A DNA stretch of 26,015 nucleotides. It comes from CAYLNM01 sp964385045. GTDB taxonomy: Bacteria > Planctomycetota > Phycisphaerae > Phycisphaerales > SM1A02. A program made the position numbers and the translations under genes. Position 1 is the first letter of the stretch, and each line of letters starts with the position of its first letter. Shown here in pieces: positions 15,095-22,107 of this stretch. Under the pieces are notes generated by a model that was not told where the DNA came from, did not search any database, and saw nothing but the letters and a program-made list of their open reading frames with translations. The DNA is taken from NCBI GenBank assembly GCA_964385045.1, contig CAYLNM010000046.1:1-26015 (forward strand), in the 5' to 3' direction.

Positions 15095-16036
15095 TCAGCC
15101 CCACATCCCCTCGAACATCGGCGTCGAGAGATACCGCTCGCCGGAGCTGCACGCGATCGTCACGATCGTCCGGCCCCGCCACTCGGGCCGGGCCGCGAGA
15201 CGCGCCGCGACGCAGACGTTCGCCCCCGAGCTGATGCCGCCGAAGATGCCCTCCTCGCGGGCGAGCCGGCGGGCCCAGTCGAAGGCCTCCTCGTTCTCCA
15301 CCGTCTCCACGCCGTCGAGGAGCGCCTCGTCGAGGTTGCGGGGCACGAAGCCGGCCCCGATCCCCTGGATGCGGTGCGGGCCGGGGCGCCCGCCCGAGAG
15401 CACCGGCGAGGCGGCCGGCTCGACCGCGATCGCCTTCACGTCGACGCCGGCTCCCCGCAGGTGACGCGTCACGCCGGTGATCGTGCCGCCGGTGCCGACG
15501 CCGGAGACGATCGCGTGCACCTCGCCGCCGGTGTCGCGCAGGATCTCGGGGCCGGTCGTGGCCTCGTGCACGTCGGGGTTCGCGGGATTGTCGAACTGCT
15601 GCGGCATCCACGCGCCGTCGTGACGGGCCACGAGTCGCTGCGCCTCGGCGACGGCGCCGGACATGCCGTCGGCGGCGGGGGTGAGGACGAGCTCCGCCCC
15701 GAGCGACCGCAGCAGCACCCGCCGCTCCATGCTCATCGACTCGGGCATCGTGAGCGTCAGCGGGTAGCCGCGGCCCGCGCACACGAACGCGAGCGCGATT
15801 CCGGTGTTGCCGCTCGTCGGCTCGACGATGCGGCCGCCGGCGCGCAGGTCGCCGGAACGTTCGGCCGCGTCGATCATCGCCCGCGCGATGCGGTCCTTCA
15901 CGCTCGCCATGGGGTTGAAGAACTCGCACTTCACGAGGACGCGGGCGTGGTCGGCGGGCACCAGGCGGTGCAGCCGGACCAGCGGCGTGTCGAAGCAGGT
16001 GTCGACGATGCTGTCGTAGGTGCGGGCGCGGTGCAT
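15095..16036 (-). CDS. cysK: cysteine synthase (O-acetylserine sulfhydrylase)
   Basis: A 313-residue PLP enzyme that makes cysteine from O-acetylserine and sulfide. The PLP lysine is Lys47 in NPMASVKDRIA. PTSGNTGIALAF (about 73-84) is the substrate loop, SGVGTGGTITGV binds the PLP phosphate, and EPAASPVLSG, HRIQGIGAGFVP and IACSSGERYLST complete the set. The C-terminus SSGERYLST is typical of CysK/CysM; fold type II length is normal. The start at 16036 gives the usual short N-terminus; an upstream start only adds Pro/Arg-rich residues. It is divergent from cysE over a 200-nt gap and 207 nt from the dioxygenase gene on the same strand. Distinguishing CysK from CysM by sequence alone is uncertain, but CysE's tail favours CysK. 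Confidence 0.95.
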   Translation of the reverse strand: MHRARTYDSIVDTCFDTPLVRLHRLVPADHARVLVKCEFFNPMASVKDRIARAMIDAAERSGDLRAGGRIVEPTSGNTGIALAFVCAGRGYPLTLTMPESMSMERRVLLRSLGAELVLTPAADGMSGAVAEAQRLVARHDGAWMPQQFDNPANPDVHEATTGPEILRDTGGEVHAIVSGVGTGGTITGVTRHLRGAGVDVKAIAVEPAASPVLSGGRPGPHRIQGIGAGFVPRNLDEALLDGVETVENEEAFDWARRLAREEGIFGGISSGANVCVAARLAARPEWRGRTIVTIACSSGERYLSTPMFEGMWG

Positions 16037-16180
16037 CGCGGATTCCGAGGGCGGGGCGGGCGAGCGGGCCGAACGGGGACGCGGGGGGCCGGGGCCCATC
16101 GGCCGGGGCCGCCCCGCGGCAGTGGCCGGCGGGGCGGGCGGACGCGTGCGGGATCGGACGGTCCGCGACGCCCCGGGAGC

Positions 16181-16186
16181 ACCCTA
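16181..16186 (-). promoter_or_regulatory. -10-like TAGGGT ahead of cysK
   Basis: TAGGGT on the minus strand lies in the 200-nt cysK/cysE divergent gap. It would give cysK a leader of about 140 nt. Weak, based only on being one of the rare TA sites in the gap. Confidence 0.25.
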
Positions 16187-16224
16187 CGCGACGACGCGCG
16201 GGGGGGACGGGCAGGCCCGAAGGC

Positions 16225-16230
16225 TACCAT
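16225..16230 (+). promoter_or_regulatory. -10-like TACCAT, 6 nt before the cysE ATG
   Basis: TACCAT is followed by 6 nt and then the ATG at 16237. This places the predicted first transcribed base on the start codon. No purine-rich ribosome-binding site is present in the gap. Confidence 0.5.
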
Positions 16231-16236
16231 GGCGTC

Positions 16237-17259
16237 ATGGCCCCGACGCCCCCGCGACGATCGCCGATCCCGTCCGCTCCCGCCGCCCCCGCCCCGCCCG
16301 GGCACGGGGCGCACGAGCGCTTCGAGACCGCGGTCGACCGGCTGGCGGCCACCATCCGCCGCGACGACCGTCTGCGCCGCTTCGCCGGCACGTTCCTGCC
16401 CGACCGGTCGATCGCGGCCCGCATCATCGAGCGGACGAGCTGGGTGATGTTCCCCGGCTTCTTCGGGCCGCGGGACTGGGCGCCGGACCTCGTGCCCGGC
16501 CGCGTCCGCCGGATCCTCGCGGACCTGCGGGCGGACCTGCGCTCGCAGATCGGGGCGGCCCTCCGCTACGAGCGGATCCCCGAGGGCGTCGCCGACACGG
16601 CGATCTTCCAGCGCTCGTGCCACGAGTGCGACGCCGAGGCGGCCCGGGTGGCGGACAACGTGCTGAACGAGCTCGCCCACGTGCGCGACCTGCTGCGACT
16701 GGACGTGCAGGCGGCGGTCGACGGCGATCCCGCCCTGCGGCACGCGGACGAGGCGATCTTCTGCTACCCCGGGGTGCGGGCGATCATGGTGCACCGGCTC
16801 GCGCACGAGCTCGTGCTCGCCGGCGTGCCGCTGCTGCCCCGGATCCTCTCGGAGCTCGCCCACTCCGAGACCGGCATCGACATCCACCCCGGGGCCCGGA
16901 TCGGCCGCTCGTTCTTCATCGATCACGGCACCGGCGTCGTGATCGGCGAGACGACCGTGATCGGCGACCACTGCGCGATCTACCAGGGCGTCACGCTCGG
17001 AGCCAAGCGGTTCCCCCGCGACGAGACCGGGCGCTACGACCGTGGGGCCAAGCGGCACCCGACCCTCGAGGACCACGTGACGGTCTACGCCGGGGCCACG
17101 ATCCTCGGCGGCGACACCGTGATCGGGGCCGGGAGCATCGTCAACGGCGGCGTGTTCGTCACCGACAGCGTGCCGCCGGGACACGTGGTGCGGGCCCCCC
17201 GCACCGAGATCGTGCTGAAGAGCAATCCCGCGCCGCCGCCGGCCAACTACAGCATCTGA
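16237..17259 (+). CDS. cysE: serine O-acetyltransferase
   Basis: A 340-residue serine acetyltransferase, giving O-acetylserine for CysK. The N-terminal 25 residues are Pro/Ala-rich. A helical domain runs to about 205. The left-handed beta-helix follows with HSETGIDIHPGARIG (209-223) and FFIDHGTGVVIGET (227-239). Asp215 and His230 match the catalytic Asp and His of E. coli CysE, with the same 15-residue spacing. QGVTLGAKRFPRDE and KRHPTLEDHVTVYAGATILG are typical of the EpsC/SAT group. The last residue is Ile340 (ANYSI), as required for docking into the CysK active site. The gene is divergent from cysK. Its end overlaps the convergent REC-DHp gene by 13 nt. Confidence 0.94.
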   Translation: MAPTPPRRSPIPSAPAAPAPPGHGAHERFETAVDRLAATIRRDDRLRRFAGTFLPDRSIAARIIERTSWVMFPGFFGPRDWAPDLVPGRVRRILADLRADLRSQIGAALRYERIPEGVADTAIFQRSCHECDAEAARVADNVLNELAHVRDLLRLDVQAAVDGDPALRHADEAIFCYPGVRAIMVHRLAHELVLAGVPLLPRILSELAHSETGIDIHPGARIGRSFFIDHGTGVVIGETTVIGDHCAIYQGVTLGAKRFPRDETGRYDRGAKRHPTLEDHVTVYAGATILGGDTVIGAGSIVNGGVFVTDSVPPGHVVRAPRTEIVLKSNPAPPPANYSI

Positions 17260-18044
17260 GCGGCGCCGGGCCGGGGCCCCGGCTCCGCCGGCGCGCCGTC
17301 GCGGGGCACGACCTCGATCTCGACCGACGCGCGGGCGGACGGCGCGGGCCCGCCGCCGGCGAGGACGTCGTCCACGAGGCGGCGGAGGTTCGTGGACGAG
17401 CGGAGGATGACCTCGAGGGGCGACCGCTGCTCGTCGCTCGCCGGCCCCGCCATGGCGGTGGTGAACATCTCGGCGTCGCAGCCGATCGAGGCGAGCGGGC
17501 CCCGGAATGCGTGGGCCACGTCATCGACGAATCGCTGCGTCTCGGCCGCGACCTCGCCGAGGCGGGCGTCGCGGGGCCGCAGCTCGGCGTTGGCCTGCTC
17601 GAGTGAGGCCGCGAGCTCCCGGGCCCGTCGCTCGAGGCCCCAGGTCCGGCGGGCGTCGGTGATCACGCGGCGCGCGCCGCCGCGGTCGGGCGAGAGCAGC
17701 TCGGCCTTGGCCAGGTAGCCGCTGGCACCGAGCCGGTAGACCTCCCGCACCAGCTGCTCGTCGCCCTCGGCGGTGATCACGATGACGGGGCCGGCGTCGG
17801 CCGCCACCAGCCGCGGCAGCCACGCGGTGGAGCGGGTGGTCCCGAGGCGATGGTCGACGAAGACGATCCACTCCCCGCCGTCGCGGAGGTGATCGAGCCC
17901 CGCCCCGGGCTCCGCCACCGCGACGACGTCGGGGTCGACGCCCTCGAGCCGCAGCGCGGCGAGGGAGGCGCCGAGGAGGCGACGTTGGTCCTCGTCGTCG
18001 TCGATCAGCAGGATCCGCACGTCGCCCGGTTCGGGTGGAGCCAT
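17247..18044 (-). CDS. receiver domain fused to a histidine-kinase DHp domain, no ATPase domain
   Basis: A 265-residue signalling protein. Residues 9-125 form a receiver: ILLIDDDEDQRRLL (acidic pair), FVDHRLG (Asp phosphoacceptor), VIVITAE (Thr/Ser position) and GYLAKAELL (conserved Lys). A coiled helix (about 140-165, ELAASLEQANAEL) leads into a HisKA-like two-helix domain with the H-box FVDDVAHAFRGPLASIG and a second helix LEVILRSSTNLRRLVDDVL. After this come only about 35 Pro/Ala-rich residues. There is no N, G1 or G2 box, so it cannot bind ATP as a kinase. It could be a phosphotransferase or a dimeric response regulator. GGAGG (18052-18056) lies 7 nt before the ATG. It overlaps cysE by 13 nt at its end. 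Confidence 0.82.
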   Translation of the reverse strand: MAPPEPGDVRILLIDDDEDQRRLLGASLAALRLEGVDPDVVAVAEPGAGLDHLRDGGEWIVFVDHRLGTTRSTAWLPRLVAADAGPVIVITAEGDEQLVREVYRLGASGYLAKAELLSPDRGGARRVITDARRTWGLERRARELAASLEQANAELRPRDARLGEVAAETQRFVDDVAHAFRGPLASIGCDAEMFTTAMAGPASDEQRSPLEVILRSSTNLRRLVDDVLAGGGPAPSARASVEIEVVPRDGAPAEPGPRPGAAQML

Positions 18045-18071
18045 CGCACCGCCTCCAAGCCCCTCGCGGGA

Positions 18072-18077
18072 AGCCTA
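18072..18077 (-). promoter_or_regulatory. -10-like TAGGCT ahead of the REC-DHp gene
   Basis: TAGGCT on the minus strand would start transcription near 18065, giving a leader of about 20 nt that holds GGAGG at 18052-18056. Conventional spacing. Confidence 0.45.
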
Positions 18078-18216
18078 CCGCGGCGATCGAGGCGGGAGCC
18101 GCCGTCGCGGTGAGGGTTCCCCCGACGGCCGGGCCCGCCCCGGCCCGGCCCGCGGTGTCGCCCGCGGCGTGCGGCACGGCACCGCGGGCACCGGCTCGCC
18201 GCGGCAGGCGGATCGG

Positions 18217-18222
18217 TAGCAT
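18217..18222 (+). promoter_or_regulatory. -10-like TAGCAT, 7 nt before the GTG at 18230
   Basis: TAGCAT overlaps an in-frame ATG at 18221, so that ATG would lie inside the promoter and would not be transcribed. The next in-frame start, GTG at 18230, lies 7 nt after the box. This argues for GTG as the true, leaderless start of the methyltransferase gene. Confidence 0.45.
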
Positions 18223-18229
18223 GCTCGCC

Positions 18230-19144
18230 GTGTCGGCGACGCCCTTCCGCGAGCCCGTGCGCCTCGAGCATCCGGACGACCCGCGGCTGGATCCCTTCCG
18301 CGACGTGCGGGATCGGGATCTGCGGGCGCGGCACGGTCTCTTCATGGCCGAGTCCGAGCGCGTGCTGCGGCGACTCGTGCGGACCCCGGAGCGGCTGCAC
18401 GCGATCCTGCTCTCGCCGGGGCGCTGGGACGCGCTGCGGGACCTGCTCGCGCCGCTGCCCGAGGCGGTGCCCATCTACGTGGCCGACCTCGAGATCATGT
18501 GCGCGATCGCGGGCTTCCACGTGCACCGCGGCGTGCTGGCCACCGGGATCCGGCCCACGATCGAGGAGCTGGCCCCCGAGGTCGCGCTCGCCCCGCTCAT
18601 GCGTCCCGGGCCGCTGACGCTCCTGGTGTGCGAGGGCATCACCAACGTCGACAACGTCGGGGGCCTGTTCCGCAACGCGGCGGCCTTCGGGGTCGACGGG
18701 GTGCTGCTGGACCCGGCGTGCTGCGATCCGCTCTACCGCAAGGCGGTGCGGGTCTCGGCCGGCCACGTGCTCTCGACGCCGTGGGCGATCGCGGTCGACT
18801 GGCCGCAGGACCTGCGGCGACTGCGGGAGGCGTGGAACGTGGAGCTCGTGGCGGCGGAGACCGGAGCGGGGGCCGAGCCGTGGTGGGCGCGGCCGGCGCC
18901 GGCACGGCAGGCGATCCTCTTCGGCAGCGAGGCGACCGGGGCAAGCGCGGCGGCGCTGGCCGAGTGCGACGCGACGTGCGAGATCCCGATGGCCCCCGGG
19001 GTGCCGTCGCTCAACGTGGCGACCGCGTCGGCCGTGTTCCTCGCCGAGCGGGCCCGGCGGCGGCAGGCGGTGGCGGACGCGGATGCTGACGCGGGCGCGG
19101 GCCCGGGCGAGGGCGCGAGTGCGGGGGCGGACGCGAGCGGCTGA
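18230..19144 (+). CDS. SpoU/TrmH-family RNA 2'-O-methyltransferase
   Basis: A 304-residue SPOUT methyltransferase using S-adenosylmethionine to methylate a ribose 2'-hydroxyl in tRNA or rRNA. The N-terminal part (about 1-95) is an L30e-like substrate-binding domain (FMAESERVLRRLV). The knotted domain has motif 1 (NVDNVGGLFRNAAAFGVDGVLL), motif 2 (AILFGSEATGAS) and motif 3 (IPMAPGVPSLNVATASAV). The Asn-Arg of motif 1 and the Ser-Leu-Asn of motif 3 are intact. Motif 2 reads SEATG rather than SEGEG. The last 35 residues are Ala/Asp/Gly repeats. An ATG at 18221 is in frame but sits inside a -10-like box, so GTG 18230 is preferred. The exact target (tRNA G18, 23S G2251 or other) cannot be told. 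Confidence 0.88.
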   Translation: MSATPFREPVRLEHPDDPRLDPFRDVRDRDLRARHGLFMAESERVLRRLVRTPERLHAILLSPGRWDALRDLLAPLPEAVPIYVADLEIMCAIAGFHVHRGVLATGIRPTIEELAPEVALAPLMRPGPLTLLVCEGITNVDNVGGLFRNAAAFGVDGVLLDPACCDPLYRKAVRVSAGHVLSTPWAIAVDWPQDLRRLREAWNVELVAAETGAGAEPWWARPAPARQAILFGSEATGASAAALAECDATCEIPMAPGVPSLNVATASAVFLAERARRRQAVADADADAGAGPGEGASAGADASG

Positions 19145-19179
19145 GCGGGTCGCACGGGGCCGGCGGGCCGGTCACCGCC

Positions 19180-20670
19180 TCAGCGTCGCCAGGGGCGGGA
19201 GCTCCGCAGCTCGGCGAAGCGCTCCTCGCCGAGCACGGCGCGGACGGCGTCGGCGATCCGCGCCCCCAGCTCGCGGCGGGCGCGGAACGCGGCCGTCACC
19301 GCCGAGGGCTCGGCCGGCGTGCCGATCGTCGGCGGGGCGAGGATCGCCTCCCGCAGCCGGCGCGGCTCCTCCTCGATGATCGCGAGCCGGATCCCGTCGT
19401 CCACGCCCGACCGCTGCTCGGCGTACCGCTCCGCGATCTCGGCGAGGGCGCGGGCCTCGGACGGGGCGAGGTCGCTCCGGCCGCGGGCCTCGGCGAGCAG
19501 TCCCTCGACGGGGGTGGATCGGGCGACCGACGGGAACGCGGCCCGGTGGAAGGCCTCGGTGAACGCGGCCGACGGCTCGCGGGGCAGCGCGTCCGCGATC
19601 GCGACCGCGGCGGCGAGCGTGGCGTCGCGGACGGCGCGGTGGAGCTGGACGCGGCGAGCGGCCGGGCCGCGGAGGGCGGCGGCGGCATCCGGATCCTCGG
19701 CCGCCCGGCTCGCCAGCGCCCGCAGGTCCGCCTCCAGGCGCGGCAGCTCCGCGTTCCGCAGGATCAGCGACGCGTGCACGTCGCGCTCCCAGCGGGCGAT
19801 CGGCTCGGCGGCGAGGGCCCGGATCTCCGCCGACGGCACGGTCCGCTCGAGCAGGGCCACCAGGTCGACCTGCTCGCCCGCGAGGCGGCCGAGGGCGAGG
19901 GTGCGCCGGACGAGGCGCCGCTCGAGGGCGGGCCAGCGGGCCGCCTGTTCGGCGTCGAGCATCGCGCGCGCGCCCTCGAGCAGGTCGTCCCCGAGCTGCT
20001 CGCGCTCGGCCGCGAAGTCCGCCGCGAGCTCGCGCATGCGCTCGAGCATCGCGTCGACGAGGTCGCGTCCCGCGCCGGCGCCGGGTCCGAACTCGCGCAG
20101 CCGCTCGCCGAGGTCCTCGCGCAGCGCGGTGAGCTCGTCCTCGGCCGCCCGCATGATGCGGCGGGCCTCGTCGCGGTCTCCGGCCGCCTCGGCCGCGGCG
20201 GCCGCCTCCCGGGCCTCGGCGAGGATCGTCTTCATGCGCTCGCGCATCGCGGCCTGCTCGGCGCGGTAGCGCTCGGCGGTCCCGCGGGGGTCGGGGCGGG
20301 CCTCGCGCACCGCGGCGCGGAAGGCCTCGAGGCGCTCGGTGAAGGCGGCGTCGTACGCGGCGAGCAGCTCGTCGAGGCGGACCGTCTGCTCGGGGTCGAG
20401 CTGGAGGGCCTCGATGAAGAGCGTCCGGTCGCGCGGCGTGTACGCGGGCCGGGCCGCGGCGGCGAGGATCTGCGGGATGCCGCCGGCGGTGGGGGGCCGG
20501 GGGGCGGACTGCGCGGCGGCCGCGGGAGTGGCGGCAGCGGCGGGGGCGGCCGCGGGAGCCGCCACCGGCGCCGCGAGGCCGGCGACCGCCGCGAGCAGCG
20601 CGGCGCCGGGAACGGATCCGCGGGCGAGGGCTCGGGCGGACGGGCGACGGCGATCGTGGGGGCGGGGCAT
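19180..20670 (-). CDS. long alpha-helical exported protein, function unknown
   Basis: A 496-residue protein with an Arg-rich start, a hydrophobic signal region (about residues 20-45) and Ala-rich sequence around AAAAQS, a possible cleavage area. The mature part is almost all helix and very rich in Ala, Arg and Glu. Segments such as EALQLDPEQTVRLDELLAAY and ARAMLDAEQAARWPALERRL recall the L-x-x-x-Q helices of Spy/CpxP-like periplasmic proteins, but there is no clear LTxxQ pair. I could not assign a family. A GGAG lies 8 nt before the ATG. The frame is open further upstream, but that part is Pro/Arg-rich and carries 16-nt tandem repeats, so it is unlikely to be translated. It converges with the methyltransferase gene. 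Confidence 0.72.
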   Translation of the reverse strand: MPRPHDRRRPSARALARGSVPGAALLAAVAGLAAPVAAPAAAPAAAATPAAAAQSAPRPPTAGGIPQILAAAARPAYTPRDRTLFIEALQLDPEQTVRLDELLAAYDAAFTERLEAFRAAVREARPDPRGTAERYRAEQAAMRERMKTILAEAREAAAAAEAAGDRDEARRIMRAAEDELTALREDLGERLREFGPGAGAGRDLVDAMLERMRELAADFAAEREQLGDDLLEGARAMLDAEQAARWPALERRLVRRTLALGRLAGEQVDLVALLERTVPSAEIRALAAEPIARWERDVHASLILRNAELPRLEADLRALASRAAEDPDAAAALRGPAARRVQLHRAVRDATLAAAVAIADALPREPSAAFTEAFHRAAFPSVARSTPVEGLLAEARGRSDLAPSEARALAEIAERYAEQRSGVDDGIRLAIIEEEPRRLREAILAPPTIGTPAEPSAVTAAFRARRELGARIADAVRAVLGEERFAELRSSRPWRR

Positions 20671-20929
20671 CGTGGGCTCCGGTCGGACGGGAGCCGAACG
20701 CGGCGGCGGGGGCGGATGATGCACGGGAGGTCCGGGAGCGGAGCCGGGACGCTGCGCCGCGGAGCTCGGCCAGGCTCGGGGCGACGCGGAGACCCGGCGC
20801 ATCGGCGAGGGGGCGAGGGGGGCGCTCCGGCGACGCGGCGATCCGAGCCCTCGGCGACCCGGGCCCTCGGCGACCCAGGCACTCGGCGACCGGGGCACTC
20901 GGCGACCCGGGCACCGGGTAGCGCGGTCC
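20671..20929. other. intergenic gap with 16-nt tandem repeat
   Basis: A 259-nt gap between the helical exported protein gene and the diguanylate cyclase gene. It holds the exported protein's GGAG and a short tandem repeat at 20834-20913. No gene is seen. Confidence 0.5.
20834..20913. repeat. 16-nt tandem repeat, five units
   Basis: Five consecutive 16-nt units run from 20834 to 20913. The four at 20850, 20866, 20882 and 20898 share the core CTCGGCGACC exactly and differ at only one or two of the last six bases. The first, at 20834, matches 12 of 16. The period is not a multiple of three, so it is not a coding repeat. It lies just beyond the stop of the diguanylate cyclase gene. Confidence 0.85.
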
Positions 20930-22033
20930 TCAGGCGGCCGGGCGCTGCCGCTCGCTCCAGGCGGCGACCGCGTCTCGGCCGCGTCCCTTCACGAGGTAGA
21001 CCGCGGCGTCGGCCCGCTCGAGCAGGATCTCGGCCCCGTCCTCCCGCGACCGGTGGACCGCGGCCACGCCCAGCGAGAGCGTGGGGGCGGGGACCGCCGC
21101 GTGCGTCCACGGACGCTGGCGGTGCAGCTCGGCGATGCGCCGGGCGACGGAGGCCGCCTGCGCCTCGGCGAGGCCGGGCAGCAGCACCACGAACTCGTCG
21201 CCCCCGAGGCGGACCGCCACGTCCTCGCCCCGCAGCGTGGATGCGAGCAGCTCGCCGACGAAGCGCAGGCACTCGTCGCCGGCGGCGTGCCCGAGCACGT
21301 CGTTGACCTGCTTGAAGCGGTCGAGGTCGATCAGGATCGCCGCCACCGTGTCGTCGCGTCGCCGCGCCGCCTCGGAGAACAGCTCGCCGAGCGCCTCCTC
21401 GAGCCGCCGGCGGTTGCCGAGTCCGGTGAGCGGGTCCGTGGACGCCTCGCGCTGCAGGGCCTGCGTCGCCCGGCGGGTGCGGGTCGCGACCTCCTGCTCG
21501 AGGGACCGGTGGAGGTAGCGGTTCCGGCGTCCGGTCGCGAGCGCGAGTCGGCCGAGCTCGTCCACCGCGGTGGCGAGCCGGCGGACGAACGCGTCGTCCT
21601 CCCGGTCGGGATCGGGCAGCTCGCGGCGATCGCTCGACGCGAGGAATCGCTCGGCCGCGTCGAGCACGGCGTGGGCCCGCCGGTGCCGGCGGCGGGGGAG
21701 CGACGCGAGCCCCGGCGGCACGATCGCGGCGAAGATCGTCATGCCGGCGGCGCCCGCGACGAGGACGGCCGCCACCGGTGAGGCGATCGGCACCAGGAAG
21801 GCGACCGCGAGGGCCGCCCCGATCGCGGCGGCGGCGGCACCGTGCAGCCGGCCGGGGCCGACGGGGTCGGGATCCGGGGCCCGGCCCGGGGCAGGGCCGG
21901 CGGCGCGGCCGACGACGGGATGGCGTGGACCGGACGTCACCGTTCCGGCATCGGCTGCGCCCGCCGGCGGCTTGGGTCCGGATCGGCGCGGGAGCGGGCC
22001 GCGGGGGTCGCGGGGGCCGCAGAGATGGATCAT
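20930..22033 (-). CDS. membrane-anchored GGDEF diguanylate cyclase
   Basis: A 367-residue protein. Two hydrophobic stretches (around residues 60-105, AAAAAIGAALAVAFLVPIAS and VAAVLVAGAAGMTIFAAIV) form an N-terminal membrane hairpin. A helical linker, with heptads around SLEQEVATRTRRATQALQRE, leads to the GGDEF domain. The domain opens with STDPLTGLGNRRRLEEAL, has DLDRFKQVND, the active site LGGDEF, and closes with ADAAVYLVKGRGRD. An RGED sequence five residues before GGDEF is an intact inhibitory I-site, so c-di-GMP product inhibition is likely. There is no sensory domain other than the membrane part. The start at 22033 is chosen because the upstream frame runs antisense-like across rlmN. The gap to rlmN is 74 nt. 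Confidence 0.9.
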   Translation of the reverse strand: MIHLCGPRDPRGPLPRRSGPKPPAGAADAGTVTSGPRHPVVGRAAGPAPGRAPDPDPVGPGRLHGAAAAAIGAALAVAFLVPIASPVAAVLVAGAAGMTIFAAIVPPGLASLPRRRHRRAHAVLDAAERFLASSDRRELPDPDREDDAFVRRLATAVDELGRLALATGRRNRYLHRSLEQEVATRTRRATQALQREASTDPLTGLGNRRRLEEALGELFSEAARRRDDTVAAILIDLDRFKQVNDVLGHAAGDECLRFVGELLASTLRGEDVAVRLGGDEFVVLLPGLAEAQAASVARRIAELHRQRPWTHAAVPAPTLSLGVAAVHRSREDGAEILLERADAAVYLVKGRGRDAVAAWSERQRPAA

Positions 22034-22107
22034 CGGGCGTCCGGGGACGACGGCGGGGGGGGCCGGGCAGGGCGTCGGGCCCGTCCCGGGGCGGTCGACG
22101 CGCGGGA

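Noticed and set aside
11306..16447. A 1713-codon open frame on the plus strand
   Set aside because: It crosses at least four well-supported genes on both strands, is made of Arg/Gly/Pro-rich sequence, and has no recognisable domain. Long open shadow frames are expected at this GC.
17247..17259. Frameshift removing the ATPase domain of the REC-DHp protein
   Set aside because: The DNA beyond the stop is the intact cysE gene on the other strand, so there is no lost domain sequence to recover.
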